NCBI GenBank assembly: GCA_023150555.1
Contig: JAKLKQ010000031.1
Coordinates: 8,277-71,541 of the forward strand
Origin: Planctomycetota bacterium
GTDB taxonomy: Bacteria > Planctomycetota > SZUA-567 > H5-PLA8
DNA: 63,265 bases
Direction of reading: 5' to 3'
The notes below the pieces were generated by a model, which was not told the DNA's origin, did no database searches, and saw nothing but the letters and a program-made list of their open reading frames with translations. Made by a program: the position numbers and the translations under genes. Of this stretch, positions 18,584-27,510 are shown piece by piece; within the stretch, counting starts at the first letter, position 1, and every line of letters starts with the position of its first letter.

Positions 18584-19726
18584 TCATGCGCCTTCCGCTG
18601 GGTGTCCCGTCGAACCGTGGTCGATCAACCGGCCGCCGACCGCGTGGCGCGCGCCCGGCGCGGAACGCACGGCGGGCCCGTCGATGCGCTGCACCAGCAG
18701 GTCGAGGGCACGATTCGACATCTCTTCCGGATCCACGTAGAAGCAGCTGACCGGAAAGTCATCCTCGAGGCAGTTCGGATTCATCGAGAAACTCGCCACG
18801 CTCAGCGCCCCGGGCAGCTTCAGCCCCGCCTGCGCCCAGCGCGCCTGAAGGCGCTGCGCCATGACGTTGCTGTCGCAGAGCATGGCGGTGGGCCTCGGCT
18901 GCCGGGCGAACAGGCGCTCGATCCCCGCGTCCCGTTCGCTCGGTTCGAGGCTGAAGCTGGGGACCAGCCAAGCCGGATCGGCCGGGCATCCGGCCTCCTC
19001 CAGCGCCAGCGTGACGCCGGCGCGGCGTTCGTGGCTGTCAGGGTCGATGACGCGTCGGCCGGTGACCAGGTCCTGCCGCCCCGACCCCACGTATCCGATG
19101 CGCCGGTGGCCCAGCGAAAGGAAGTGCCGCACGGCCGCGTAGGCCAGCGGGAGGTTGTCGACCACCACGCAGTCGACGGGCGGATTGGCGATCCACGTGT
19201 CCAGCAGCACGGCCGGCCTGTGCTGCGCCGCCGCGCGCACGAAACCTTCGTCCAGAACGGCGAACAGGATCAGCCCGTCGAAGTCGTCGAACGCGCCGCC
19301 CGCGCGGCTCTTAGGGCCTGTCTGTGCGGGACCCAGGGACCAGCCGCGCCGGTGTGCTTGTTCGGTCAGCGTGCGGTACAACCAGGCGTAGTCGGACTGG
19401 CTGGTGGGGCTGGAAGGCGTGTAGCCGCAGAGCCCGATGCGCTTGGTGGCTCGGATGGCGCTCTTGCGGCGCCGCGCAAGGGCGGACTCGGCGACGAAAG
19501 TGCCCAGGCCGCGCCGGGTATAGAGGAGGCCTTCCTTCTCGAGTTCCACCAAGCTGCGGCGCGTAGTAATGGCGCTGACGCCGTGTAGGTCCGCCAGCTT
19601 GCGCGTGCTGGGGATCTTCTCATGCGCCTTGAGCCGGCCCGCCTCGATCTCGCCGCGAAACCAGTCCATCACCTGCGCGTACTTGGTGTGCGGAGGCAGG
19701 GCCGGAATCGCTGTCGCTTTGGACAT
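18584..19726 (-). CDS. GntR-type HTH regulator with LacI-type ligand domain
   Basis: The 380-residue protein has a winged-helix GntR domain at about residues 13-80 (IPSTRKLADLHGVSAITTRR) and a periplasmic-binding-protein/LacI sensor domain from about residue 100 (HRRIGYVGSGRQDL, then DSNVMAQRLQARW). Such hybrids usually bind a sugar. The start at 19726 has AAGGAG upstream; a longer reading from 19810 runs into the promoter. It precedes the propeller gene by 16 bases and may control that pair and itself. Confidence 0.88.
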   Translation of the reverse strand: MSKATAIPALPPHTKYAQVMDWFRGEIEAGRLKAHEKIPSTRKLADLHGVSAITTRRSLVELEKEGLLYTRRGLGTFVAESALARRRKSAIRATKRIGLCGYTPSSPTSQSDYAWLYRTLTEQAHRRGWSLGPAQTGPKSRAGGAFDDFDGLILFAVLDEGFVRAAAQHRPAVLLDTWIANPPVDCVVVDNLPLAYAAVRHFLSLGHRRIGYVGSGRQDLVTGRRVIDPDSHERRAGVTLALEEAGCPADPAWLVPSFSLEPSERDAGIERLFARQPRPTAMLCDSNVMAQRLQARWAQAGLKLPGALSVASFSMNPNCLEDDFPVSCFYVDPEEMSNRALDLLVQRIDGPAVRSAPGARHAVGGRLIDHGSTGHPAEGA

Positions 19727-19755
19727 GGCATGGCTCCTTGGGGATATATACACCG

Positions 19756-19795
19756 CATATACACGATATGTACTAGGAATTATCGAATGACGCAA
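19756..19795 (-). promoter_or_regulatory. Candidate promoter and operator of the GntR/LacI regulator
   Basis: On the minus strand TTGCGT (19795-19790) and TACATA (19772-19767) are 17 bases apart. An inverted repeat CATAT-N5-ATATG (19756-19770) overlaps the -10 box, as expected for autorepression. The site is predicted by eye only. Confidence 0.35.
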
Positions 19796-19898
19796 CCTCT
19801 TGTATTGCAAACTGTTATATGGAAATTGGGCGGTCGGCGGCGGTGCGTGGAGGCGGATTCGCGTCGCAGCGGCACGTATCGACGCCCAATGACAACTA

Positions 19899-19933
19899 GA
19901 TACCCGACACCTGATACCCGATACCCAGTCACT
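19899..19933. repeat. Tandem heptamers, GATACCC type
   Basis: The units are GATACCC, GACACCT, GATACCC, GATACCC and AGTCACT, in register, immediately beyond the 3' end of the acyl-CoA synthetase-like gene. Confidence 0.6.
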
Positions 19934-21659
19934 TGAACTGCGTGTCCTTCCACTGCGCGAAGCGCGGCTTGAGCTGGTTGCGCTGGTACTTGCCGGTGCT
20001 CGTCACGGGGAAGTTGGTGCCAAAGAGCACCACCTTGGGCACGGCGTGGGAAGCGAGTTTCTTCTTCAGCGCGTCGATCACCTGCTGCTCGGTCAGTTCC
20101 GCGCCGGCTTTCTTGACGATGTACGCGCCCACTTCCTCGCCGTAGTACTTGTTCTCGAAGCCCACGGCCATGCCGGCCTGCACGCCCACGACGGAGTTGA
20201 TGGCTTCGTCGACTTCCAACGGGCTGATCTTCACGCCGCCGCGCACGATCAGTTCCTTGAAGCGCCCCGAGATGAAGAAGTAGGGCATTCCGTCGGCGCC
20301 CTTCTTCCAGAAGCCCTCGTCGCCGCTGCGGAACCAACCGTGCGTGAAGGCGCCCTCGTTGGCCTTGCGGTTGTTCGCGTAGCCGGGCATCACGTTGTGG
20401 CCGCGCGCGACGATCTCGCCCTTGGCGCCTTCGGGCAGGGCCTGGCCGTGGTCGTCGTGGATGGCCATCTCGTTGGCCGGCACGGGAACCCCGATCGACG
20501 GATAGCCGTGGTCGCGCATCCACGCCTTGTGCTCGGCGTCGCTCTGCTTGCCGGGGATGGGCAGGAAGCAGCTGTAGCACGTCGTCTCGCTCAGGCCGTA
20601 GCCGTGGCAGATCGGGATCCCGAAGCGGTCCTCGAACTTGGCTGCCAACTCGACGGTCAGCGGCCCGGCGCCGCAGATGATGTGCGACAGCGTTGGGACG
20701 CTTTCCTTCGTCACGTCCTTCGGCGCGCCGTCGAGCAGGAACTGCAGCAGCGTCGGGACGACGCTGACGACCTTGACCTTTTCTTCCGCGATGCGTTTGA
20801 AGAAGAGCGACGTCTGGAACTTGCGGTTGGTCACCACCGAGCCGCCGTAGAAGACCGGCGTCACGTGCGTCACTTCCAGCCCGTTGACGTGGTGCACCGG
20901 CAGCACGCACATCATGCGGTCGCCGGGCTGCAGGCCGTGCCACGTCGCGATCGAGTGCGCGTCGGCGATCAGGTTGTACTGCGTCAGCACCACGCCCTTG
21001 GGTACGCCGGTGGTGCCGGAGGTGTACACGATCAGGGCCTCGTCGTCGGGCTTCACGCCCTGCGGCTGCTCGTCCAACTCGCCGGGCTCCAGGCGCATGA
21101 AGCTGACCTCGCGCTCGTAGCTGATGTAGCGCCCCGAGGCGTAATTGTTCCCGCAGACCAGCGCGTGCCGAACGTTCGGTGCCTTGTCCAGCAGCGGGCG
21201 CATGCGCTCGGCGTACTCGTTCAGCACGAACAGCGCCTTCGCGCCACTGTGTTCCAGCACGTAGCCCAGGCGCCCGTCGTCCTCGCTCATGTTCATCGGC
21301 ACCACGGTCACGCCCAGGTGCCAGGCGGCGAAGTCGATCAGAATGCTGTGGTCGTGGTTGTGGAAGGCGGTGGCGATGCGGTCGCCGCGCATCAGGCCCA
21401 GCGTGGTGGCCATCAGTTTCGCGGCCAACCGTACGCGGCGGTAGAACTCCCCGTAGGTGCGCTCGCGCCGCACGTTGCCGTCGCCGTAGTACACGGTGTA
21501 CCGTTCGTCCGGCCGCTCGTGCGCGCGGCGGTGCAGGGTCTCGGCGAAGGTGGCGGGGTTGGCGAAACGCTTGGTATGCGGGCGCCCGGGCAAGTCGCGG
21601 GCCTGGGCGATCTTGGCGCACAGTTCGGGCGTGAGCGATTCGTCGGTGGCGTCGGTCAT
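19929..21659 (-). CDS. AMP-dependent synthetase/ligase (acyl-CoA synthetase-like)
   Basis: This 576-residue protein of the ANL superfamily activates a carboxylic acid as an acyl-adenylate, usually to form a CoA thioester. The P-loop YTSGTTGVPKG lies at residues 212-222, GYGLSETT is the A5 motif, WFRSGDEGFW is A7, GRFKELIVRGGVKI is A8, and the catalytic Lys is in STGKYQRN near residue 560. The length fits the family. The substrate cannot be read from the sequence. The start at 21659 has GGGAG upstream. It is 140 bases downstream of an orphan permease gene on the same strand. Confidence 0.9.
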   Translation of the reverse strand: MTDATDESLTPELCAKIAQARDLPGRPHTKRFANPATFAETLHRRAHERPDERYTVYYGDGNVRRERTYGEFYRRVRLAAKLMATTLGLMRGDRIATAFHNHDHSILIDFAAWHLGVTVVPMNMSEDDGRLGYVLEHSGAKALFVLNEYAERMRPLLDKAPNVRHALVCGNNYASGRYISYEREVSFMRLEPGELDEQPQGVKPDDEALIVYTSGTTGVPKGVVLTQYNLIADAHSIATWHGLQPGDRMMCVLPVHHVNGLEVTHVTPVFYGGSVVTNRKFQTSLFFKRIAEEKVKVVSVVPTLLQFLLDGAPKDVTKESVPTLSHIICGAGPLTVELAAKFEDRFGIPICHGYGLSETTCYSCFLPIPGKQSDAEHKAWMRDHGYPSIGVPVPANEMAIHDDHGQALPEGAKGEIVARGHNVMPGYANNRKANEGAFTHGWFRSGDEGFWKKGADGMPYFFISGRFKELIVRGGVKISPLEVDEAINSVVGVQAGMAVGFENKYYGEEVGAYIVKKAGAELTEQQVIDALKKKLASHAVPKVVLFGTNFPVTSTGKYQRNQLKPRFAQWKDTQFK

Positions 21660-21753
21660 GGTCGGCTCCCATCCGGCGCGGCAATTGAAATATACCCGAG
21701 ACTTGGCTTACGGGATTCGGCGTCCGACCGCAAGGGGATTGGAATAAGGCTTC

Positions 21754-21774
21754 AGGAATCGGGAGTCAGGAGTC
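21754..21774. repeat. Short tandem heptamers, AGGAGTC type
   Basis: Three units, AGGAATC, GGGAGTC and AGGAGTC, lie in the gap between the permease and synthetase genes. Confidence 0.45.
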
Positions 21775-21799
21775 TAGCATGGAGCGCCTCGCTCCGTCG

Positions 21800-22948
21800 T
21801 TACGCGCGAAATACCGAGGCCGGTTCGACGCGGCGCAGGCGCACGATCGAGACCAGCGACGCCGTGCCGCTGAGGGCGAACGTCATCCCCGCGACGCCCA
21901 CGGCCAGGGGCCAGGGGATCATCACCGCCGTGCCCGCCGCGGTGGCCGCCGCGCCCAGCGCGTAGCTTAGCAGCAGGCCCGCCGCCAGCCCCGCCGCGCC
22001 GCAGACCAGGCTCTGCTCCAGGACCACGCGTGCGATCAGGTCCATGCCAGCGCCCAGGGCTTTCAACACGCCGAACTCGGGCAGCTTCTCGACGGTCATC
22101 GCGTAAAGTGTCTGCGAGACGATCACGCCACCGACCAGCACGCCCAGCAGGGCCGCCGCCAGGAAACCGATGCCGACGCCCATCTCGAAGAGCCAGTACA
22201 TGCGCGTGCGGCTCGCGAAGGCTTCGCGCGTGTGCGCCTCGACGTCCGGCACTGTCTCCGCGATGCGCTGCGCCAGTTCGGCCGAGTCGACACCCGGCTG
22301 CGCCTTGACCAGGAAGTAGATCGACATGGGATCGGAACTCCGACCGCCCGGCTGAGTGGTCAGCCAGCCGTACTTCTCGGCGCGGTGCAGCGAGGTGAAA
22401 ACGTAGGGCGTGGTGGTGAAGGCGCGCATGCCGTCGGTCAGGCCGACAACCGTCGCGCGGTACTCCATGATCTCGACCTGGTCGCCCACGCGCGTGCCGC
22501 CCAGCTTGGCGCATTCTCCGGCGTCGATGATCACGGCGTCGCGGTTGCGCAAGTCCGCGAGCCGGCCCTCGGACAAGTTCAGCGGCGGCGCCAGCTCGCC
22601 GTCGGGGTCGAAGCCGATCACCTGCACGTTGGCATTGCCGCCGCCCGGCAGCTTCCACAGGCTGTACGAGACGTTGAACTCCTCGACGCGCGCGACCCCC
22701 GGCACCGACTCGATCAGGTACTGCTTGCGCTGGTCGATGGGCGAGGCCGCGTCGAAACTCCGCACGTTCAGGGTCGAGATCCACACGTCGGCGCGCGAGC
22801 GGTCGATCAGCAAGCTGGCGTTCTGCGTCATGCCCAGCATCATGCCTACTTCGAGCGTGACCAGCACCACGGCAAAGATCACACCGAAGACCGCTACCGC
22901 CATGCGTATGCGGTCGCGTTTGAGGTTGCGCCAGCCGATCGAGAGCAT
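21800..22948 (-). CDS. FtsX/DevC-type ABC transporter permease (orphan)
   Basis: The 382-residue protein has an N-terminal membrane helix, a large extracytoplasmic (MacB-PCD-like) domain and three C-terminal helices. The segment VGGVIVSQTLYAMTVEKLPE, followed by FGVLKALGAG, is the FtsX-domain hallmark. It is clearly paralogous to the permease at 57819-58949; both begin MLSIGWR and end LRRVEPA.VFR. No ATPase or membrane-fusion subunit is adjacent, although DevC-type permeases normally need both. The start at 22948 has GGGAGG upstream. Confidence 0.87.
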   Translation of the reverse strand: MLSIGWRNLKRDRIRMAVAVFGVIFAVVLVTLEVGMMLGMTQNASLLIDRSRADVWISTLNVRSFDAASPIDQRKQYLIESVPGVARVEEFNVSYSLWKLPGGGNANVQVIGFDPDGELAPPLNLSEGRLADLRNRDAVIIDAGECAKLGGTRVGDQVEIMEYRATVVGLTDGMRAFTTTPYVFTSLHRAEKYGWLTTQPGGRSSDPMSIYFLVKAQPGVDSAELAQRIAETVPDVEAHTREAFASRTRMYWLFEMGVGIGFLAAALLGVLVGGVIVSQTLYAMTVEKLPEFGVLKALGAGMDLIARVVLEQSLVCGAAGLAAGLLLSYALGAAATAAGTAVMIPWPLAVGVAGMTFALSGTASLVSIVRLRRVEPASVFRA

Positions 22949-23195
22949 CGCGCCTCCCGTGCCGCGGTCCTGCCCACCGTCGCACTTCCGACCCACCTGC
23001 GGCGGCGTTCAACTAGATAAAACTCGGATCTAGTCGAACATCGCAACTTCCAGCAGAAAAACGAGTTGCGTGAAGCGAGGAGCCTGGAGCCCGCCCGCGG
23101 TTCTAAAAGAGGTATCTAGGCTGGCGGGCCGCCCGCAAAGAATTCCGGGAAAAATCCGGCGGTCCAAAGCGGTAATAAAAGGGGGCGGGGCGGAG

Positions 23196-24293
23196 CTATT
23201 CCCTCAAGAGGTCCTTCACCTGCGCGTCGAGTTCCTTGGGGTCGGCGAAAAGCGCGTGGGGTTTGCCTTCCAGCGGCGCGAAGGCGGCCTTGAAGCGCTC
23301 GTTGTCGGCCTTCTCGTCCGTTACGTTGCGGATGAAGACGGCAAGGACCTGGTCCTGGTGGTCGCGCGCGAGCTTGCCGTAGATCTCGGGATCGGCCTCA
23401 CCCGAATCGCCCACGAGCACGAAGCGGCGCTTCGGGTAGCGCTTCATCAGCCGCTCGATCATCGGCTTCTTAAACGACTCCTGGTCGGCAAACAGGTTCA
23501 GCACCGACTTGTCGGTCAGTCGGTAGTGCTTCAGGTGCCATGTTCCGCCGGGGAAGCCGGCCTCGGCGTGCCAGGCGGCGAGCGGTTCGTAGAGCTGCCA
23601 CGGAGAACCGGAGACGAGGTGGAAGGCGGTGCCCTTCGCCGCGAAGCGCTTGTAGAGGTCCGCCATGCCCGGCGCGGCCTGGAAGGGTCTGAAGAAGGTG
23701 TTCTTCAGCATCTTGTCGCGATCCCGGACTTCGGTGATGCGGATCGTGTCGTCGACGTCGCTGACCACGGAAAGGCCCTCGGCGTCGAACCAGGCAAAGC
23801 GCCCGGCGAAGACGCGCTTGTCGTCGTCGCCGGTGACCGCCGTGAACGACGTCCAGCCATCCTTCGTCGCGGGCCCGTGGCGCATGCGCGCAGCTTCGTC
23901 GGCCGAAAGCTTCAGGGTCTCGGCGAAGTGTCCGTTGCCTTCGCTCTCGCCTGCGTCGTAGACGGTCCCGCCGATGCGCACCTGCAACTCCTGGTCCTCC
24001 TCGTCGTCGACGAGGAACAGGCGCGCGATGTAATCGAATCGCCTGCGTTCGTCCTCGGACCCGCCCGTGCCGACGACCTTTTCGAGGACTTTCACGATGC
24101 CGGCGCGCTTGATGGAATCGGGTTCGGGTTCGTAGATGCGGCCGTGGATCTCGGCCTTCCATTCCTTCCCGTCGAGCCACGCGCTGGTGGGATACAAGAG
24201 CACGTCTTCGTCGTCGTCGATGTCCGATGCCGCGCGCACCGAAGCCGCGGCGAGCACGAGGATGAGAACGGTCCAGGGGAAATGTCGGCGCAT
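23196..24293 (-). CDS. Secreted App1-type (DUF2183) phosphatase-like protein
   Basis: The protein has 365 residues with a signal peptide (MRRHFPWTVLILVLAAASVRA). The HAD-like core has VVSDVDDTIRIT (the DxDDT nucleophile motif), SGSPWQLYEPL and VLVGDSGEADPEIY, which define the App1/DUF2183 family, where the yeast member is a phosphatidate phosphatase. The substrate here is unknown. The start has AAGGAG five bases upstream. It lies 83 bases after the GHMP kinase gene on the same strand. Confidence 0.87.
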   Translation of the reverse strand: MRRHFPWTVLILVLAAASVRAASDIDDDEDVLLYPTSAWLDGKEWKAEIHGRIYEPEPDSIKRAGIVKVLEKVVGTGGSEDERRRFDYIARLFLVDDEEDQELQVRIGGTVYDAGESEGNGHFAETLKLSADEAARMRHGPATKDGWTSFTAVTGDDDKRVFAGRFAWFDAEGLSVVSDVDDTIRITEVRDRDKMLKNTFFRPFQAAPGMADLYKRFAAKGTAFHLVSGSPWQLYEPLAAWHAEAGFPGGTWHLKHYRLTDKSVLNLFADQESFKKPMIERLMKRYPKRRFVLVGDSGEADPEIYGKLARDHQDQVLAVFIRNVTDEKADNERFKAAFAPLEGKPHALFADPKELDAQVKDLLRE

Positions 24294-24376
24294 ACGAACT
24301 CCTTGCCCGGTCGGATCAAAGACGGCCAGCATAGCCGAATCTTCAAAAGGTGCGAAGGAGGAAGGAACTGGGCGGG

Positions 24377-25393
24377 TTACGCGGACCAGCGTGTCAGGCC
24401 GCGGCGGTCGATGCCGAAGGGGATGAGTTTCCCGCCCAGCTTCACGCAGGCGGCCTCGAGCGCGCGGCGGTGACCGTCTTTCGCGTAAAAGATCACGCAG
24501 CCGCCGCCGCCTGCGCCGCAGGTCTTGCCGCCAACGATGTGGTCGGCGGCCGAGGCGTAGAAGGCACGCAGGCGCTCGCTGTCGCAGCTGTCGTGCAGGC
24601 GCTTGTGGTGCACCCAGTTCTCGCTCAGCAGTGCGCCAAAGCGTTCGGCGTCGCCGGCCTCGAGGGCCTTCGCGGATTCGTGCGCGATGCGCGCGAGGTT
24701 CTTCATCGCGTCGACGGTGGGCGAATTCGGCAGCAAGTAGCTGGTCTTGATGTCGGCATGGATCGAGCCCGAAAGGTGCACCTCGCCGGTGTAGATGAGC
24801 ACGCAGCGGCGTTCGAGTTCCAACAGGCAGGCGACGGGGACGTTCAGCCTGCGCGGCGCCGTGCCGCCGCCTTTGTGGTAGATGAGCAGGTTCATGCCGC
24901 CCAGCGCCGCGCCGAAGCTGTCCTGGTTGCCGCCGGCGAAGCCCAGGTCGACGCGCTCGATCTCGTTGGCCAGGCGCGCGGTGTCTTCCTGGCTGCGCGG
25001 CGTGCCCGCGGCCTCGTCGAAAGCGCCCACGCACGCGACGCCGACCGCGCCCGAGCTGCCCAGGCCGCTTCCCGGCGGCACGTCGGCCTCGACGGTGAGC
25101 GTAAAGCCGTGCTCGGGGCTCATGCGCCGTGCGATGGCCTGCAGCAGCGCGAGCTTGCCGTCGCGCGGGAGTTCATCCAGCGACGGCGCTTCGACGGTGA
25201 GGCCCAGGTCTTCGCTGACGATCGCAACGCGATTGGTGTTCTCGTGGAGTTCCAGCCGCGCGTGGGCGTAGCGCGTGACGCCAAAGTTCACCACCGCGCC
25301 GCCGTGCTCGACATTGAACGGCGGGCAGTCGGTGCCTCCGCCGGCGGGGTCGACGCGCGCGGGAGCGCGGGCGATAAAAGTTCGGCTGCTCAT
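24377..25393 (-). CDS. GHMP-family sugar kinase, HddA-like
   Basis: This 338-residue protein has the GHMP motifs ARAPARVDPAGGGTD at the N-terminus, PPGSGLGSSGAVGVA as the phosphate-binding loop and CGAGGGGCVIF near the C-terminus. The order and length resemble D-glycero-D-manno-heptose 7-phosphate kinases and related sugar kinases. The exact substrate cannot be assigned, since no other heptose gene lies nearby. The start at 25393 is preferred over one at 25411 because the core begins there, but neither has a strong ribosome-binding site. Confidence 0.83.
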   Translation of the reverse strand: MSSRTFIARAPARVDPAGGGTDCPPFNVEHGGAVVNFGVTRYAHARLELHENTNRVAIVSEDLGLTVEAPSLDELPRDGKLALLQAIARRMSPEHGFTLTVEADVPPGSGLGSSGAVGVACVGAFDEAAGTPRSQEDTARLANEIERVDLGFAGGNQDSFGAALGGMNLLIYHKGGGTAPRRLNVPVACLLELERRCVLIYTGEVHLSGSIHADIKTSYLLPNSPTVDAMKNLARIAHESAKALEAGDAERFGALLSENWVHHKRLHDSCDSERLRAFYASAADHIVGGKTCGAGGGGCVIFYAKDGHRRALEAACVKLGGKLIPFGIDRRGLTRWSA

Positions 25394-25531
25394 CGTTCCA
25401 CCGGGCCGCATCTAACCACAGGGATACCAGAGTACATAGTGAAAGAAACCTGTTTCGGAAACGCAAAACGAGCGCGAACCGGAAGTGCCCGGCTTGCGCT
25501 CTCTTTTCCGTCATTCATGCCCATGCAGATC

Positions 25532-25556
25532 CTCTGTGCTCTCTGTTTCCTCTGTG
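25532..25556. repeat. Short tandem nonamers, CTCTGTG type
   Basis: CTCTGTG, CTCTGTT and CTCTGTG begin at 25532, 25541 and 25550, in the gap between two minus-strand genes. Confidence 0.45.
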
Positions 25557-25563
25557 GTGAAAA

Positions 25564-26742
25564 TCACTTTTCGTGCGCGTAAACGCACTCGGTCATCTGC
25601 AGCACGTTTTCCTTCGCCACGGCGGGCGCGACGCTGCACGCACTGCTGAGGATGTACTGCCCGCCTTCCGCGCCGACCTCGTAGACGGTCTCGATGTCCT
25701 TGCGCGCGTCGGCCGGGCCCTTGCGCAGCAGCGTGTTGACCGGGTCGATGTTGCCCTTGATGAAGAGGCGGTTCTTGAGCAGCTTCTTGGCTTGTGCCAG
25801 GTCCACGGTGCCGAGCGGCGGCGGGTCGAGCGTCTCGATGCCGTGGATGCCGCATTCGGCCATCAGGTCGAGGCGGTCGCCGATCGCGCCGCAGGTGTGC
25901 GTGTAGACGAAGGCCCCGGCCTCGCGTACGGCCAGCGCCAGCCGGCGCTCGTACGGCACGATCCATTCCTTGTACTGGTCGGGCGAGAGGAACCCGCCGC
26001 CGGCAAAGGGCGAGGAGATCTTGATCGCATCGCAGCCGCGGCGCACCTGCGCGACGGCCCAGGCAAGGGACATCGCGGTGGTGGTCTCCATCAGCGCGCG
26101 GGCCTCGTCTGGCTCCGCCAGCAGCGCAATCAGGCCCTCTTCCATGCCGGTGATGTTCAGGAAGTGGTCGAAGGGCGCGCGGACTTCGCCGTGCACCGAA
26201 TGCGTCGCGCCGACGCTCTCTTTCACGACGTCGATGCAGTCGTACCAGTCTTCGGGAAAGCGCGCGGGTTCGACGATGAACGCTGTGCCCTTGTGCCGGC
26301 ACCAGCGCACGAAACTCTCCGGCGCCCAGTCCAGCGGGTTGTCGGGATCGATCTCGCTGATATGGGGGCGCTCGAAGCCTTCCGGCGCGCGGTAGTACGG
26401 GTCGTCGTTGCGCGTACACTCGATCTTCGAACCGTCCTTTAGGTACAGCGTGGGCGTCTCCATGTCGCGGTCGAAGGACTCGACGAACTCCACGAAGTCG
26501 GCCTCGCGCCCGGGCTTGTGCATCAGCACGCCGTCGAAGCCGTACTGCGCGCGGATCGCCAGCAGGGCGTCGGCATAGGTCTTGCTCGAGAGGAAGAAGT
26601 CGACGGGATGCACGCCGGTCTGCAGCAGCGTGTGGCCGATGGCGAGCTGGCACATCACGGGCACACGCTTGGGCGCGCCCAGGCTCATGGCCTCGCGCAT
26701 CAGGTCTTTTGAGGTCGTCACTTCTACGGCTGCGCTGGGCAT
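25564..26742 (-). CDS. Uroporphyrinogen decarboxylase (URO-D)-family protein
   Basis: The 392-residue protein has the URO-D barrel pattern: VPVMCQLAIGH at the N-terminus, ISSPFAGGGFLSPDQYKEW in the middle, FVYTHTCGAIGDRLDLMAE and LFIKGNIDPVNTLLRKG near the end. Many members in this clade are corrinoid-linked methyltransferases (MtaA/CmuA type) rather than haem enzymes, and the His/Cys in HTCG fits that. The neighbours give no haem context. The start has GAGGAGG upstream. Confidence 0.8.
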   Translation of the reverse strand: MPSAAVEVTTSKDLMREAMSLGAPKRVPVMCQLAIGHTLLQTGVHPVDFFLSSKTYADALLAIRAQYGFDGVLMHKPGREADFVEFVESFDRDMETPTLYLKDGSKIECTRNDDPYYRAPEGFERPHISEIDPDNPLDWAPESFVRWCRHKGTAFIVEPARFPEDWYDCIDVVKESVGATHSVHGEVRAPFDHFLNITGMEEGLIALLAEPDEARALMETTTAMSLAWAVAQVRRGCDAIKISSPFAGGGFLSPDQYKEWIVPYERRLALAVREAGAFVYTHTCGAIGDRLDLMAECGIHGIETLDPPPLGTVDLAQAKKLLKNRLFIKGNIDPVNTLLRKGPADARKDIETVYEVGAEGGQYILSSACSVAPAVAKENVLQMTECVYAHEK

Positions 26743-26862
26743 GGAGGCCTCCTCGTTCCGCTGGAGGAATCATGCCCGGTTCATGGGGATGTGGCTACGC
26801 CGGGGTGTGCAAAGACTGATACTTTATTACCGTATGGATGGGCCGATGGAGTGAATTGGTGC

Positions 26863-27432
26863 CTATAGCGTACCCGTTTGGGTCAGTTTCCGTACCGCGC
26901 GCAGGACGGATTCGTCGGATTGCACGCCGTCGATCTCGCCCAGGTGCACCCACTTCGCGCCGTTCACTTCCGCACTGGCCTTGAAGGCCGCCGTGCGCGC
27001 GTCGAAGAGGAAGCGTACGTCGAAGTGCTCGTGCGCGGGCTCGCCCTTCAGCGGCGGGATGGGGTGGATGTCGGCATCGAAGATCCCGCCGCCGGCCAGC
27101 GCCAGGTCTGCCTCGGCCAGGCCGACTTCCTCGAGCACCTCGCGCCGCGCGGCCGCGACGATATCCGCGTCCTCGGGATCGACATGCCCGCCGGGCTGCA
27201 GCCACTTGTGGAGCTTCGCGTGAAGGATCAGCAGCAGCGACTTACCGTCGGGCGAGCGCACGAAGCTGCTGGCCGTGAAGTGTCCGGGCTCAAAGTGTTT
27301 GCGCGAGAACGGATCGCCGGGCACGGCGGCGAGTTCCAGCATCCGCGCGCGGTACGCGGCCTCGCGTGCGTCGTGGGGCTTCAGTTCGCGCAGGAGTTGC
27401 GCCAACTGTGCGCATCGGTCCATTCTTGGCAT
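26863..27432 (-). CDS. Nudix hydrolase
   Basis: The protein has 189 residues. The Nudix box is present as GGHVDPEDADIVAAARREV followed by LEEVGL, with the REVLEEVGL core intact. Such enzymes hydrolyse a nucleoside diphosphate linked to another group; the substrate is unknown. It is divergent from the M3 peptidase gene. Starts at 27432 and 27423 are both possible and neither has a clear Shine-Dalgarno site. Confidence 0.85.
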   Translation of the reverse strand: MPRMDRCAQLAQLLRELKPHDAREAAYRARMLELAAVPGDPFSRKHFEPGHFTASSFVRSPDGKSLLLILHAKLHKWLQPGGHVDPEDADIVAAARREVLEEVGLAEADLALAGGGIFDADIHPIPPLKGEPAHEHFDVRFLFDARTAAFKASAEVNGAKWVHLGEIDGVQSDESVLRAVRKLTQTGTL

Positions 27433-27450
27433 AAGGCCGATGATAGCGAC

Positions 27451-27478
27451 CTTTCACGAGCGGAAAAGCTGCTATAGT
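27451..27478 (+). promoter_or_regulatory. Candidate promoter of the M3 peptidase gene
   Basis: CTTTCA (27451-27456) and TATAGT (27473-27478) are separated by 16 bases, 33 bases before the start codon. Confidence 0.45.
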
Positions 27479-27510
27479 GGTTAAGCCTATATTCACAGGA
27501 GGTGTTCGCC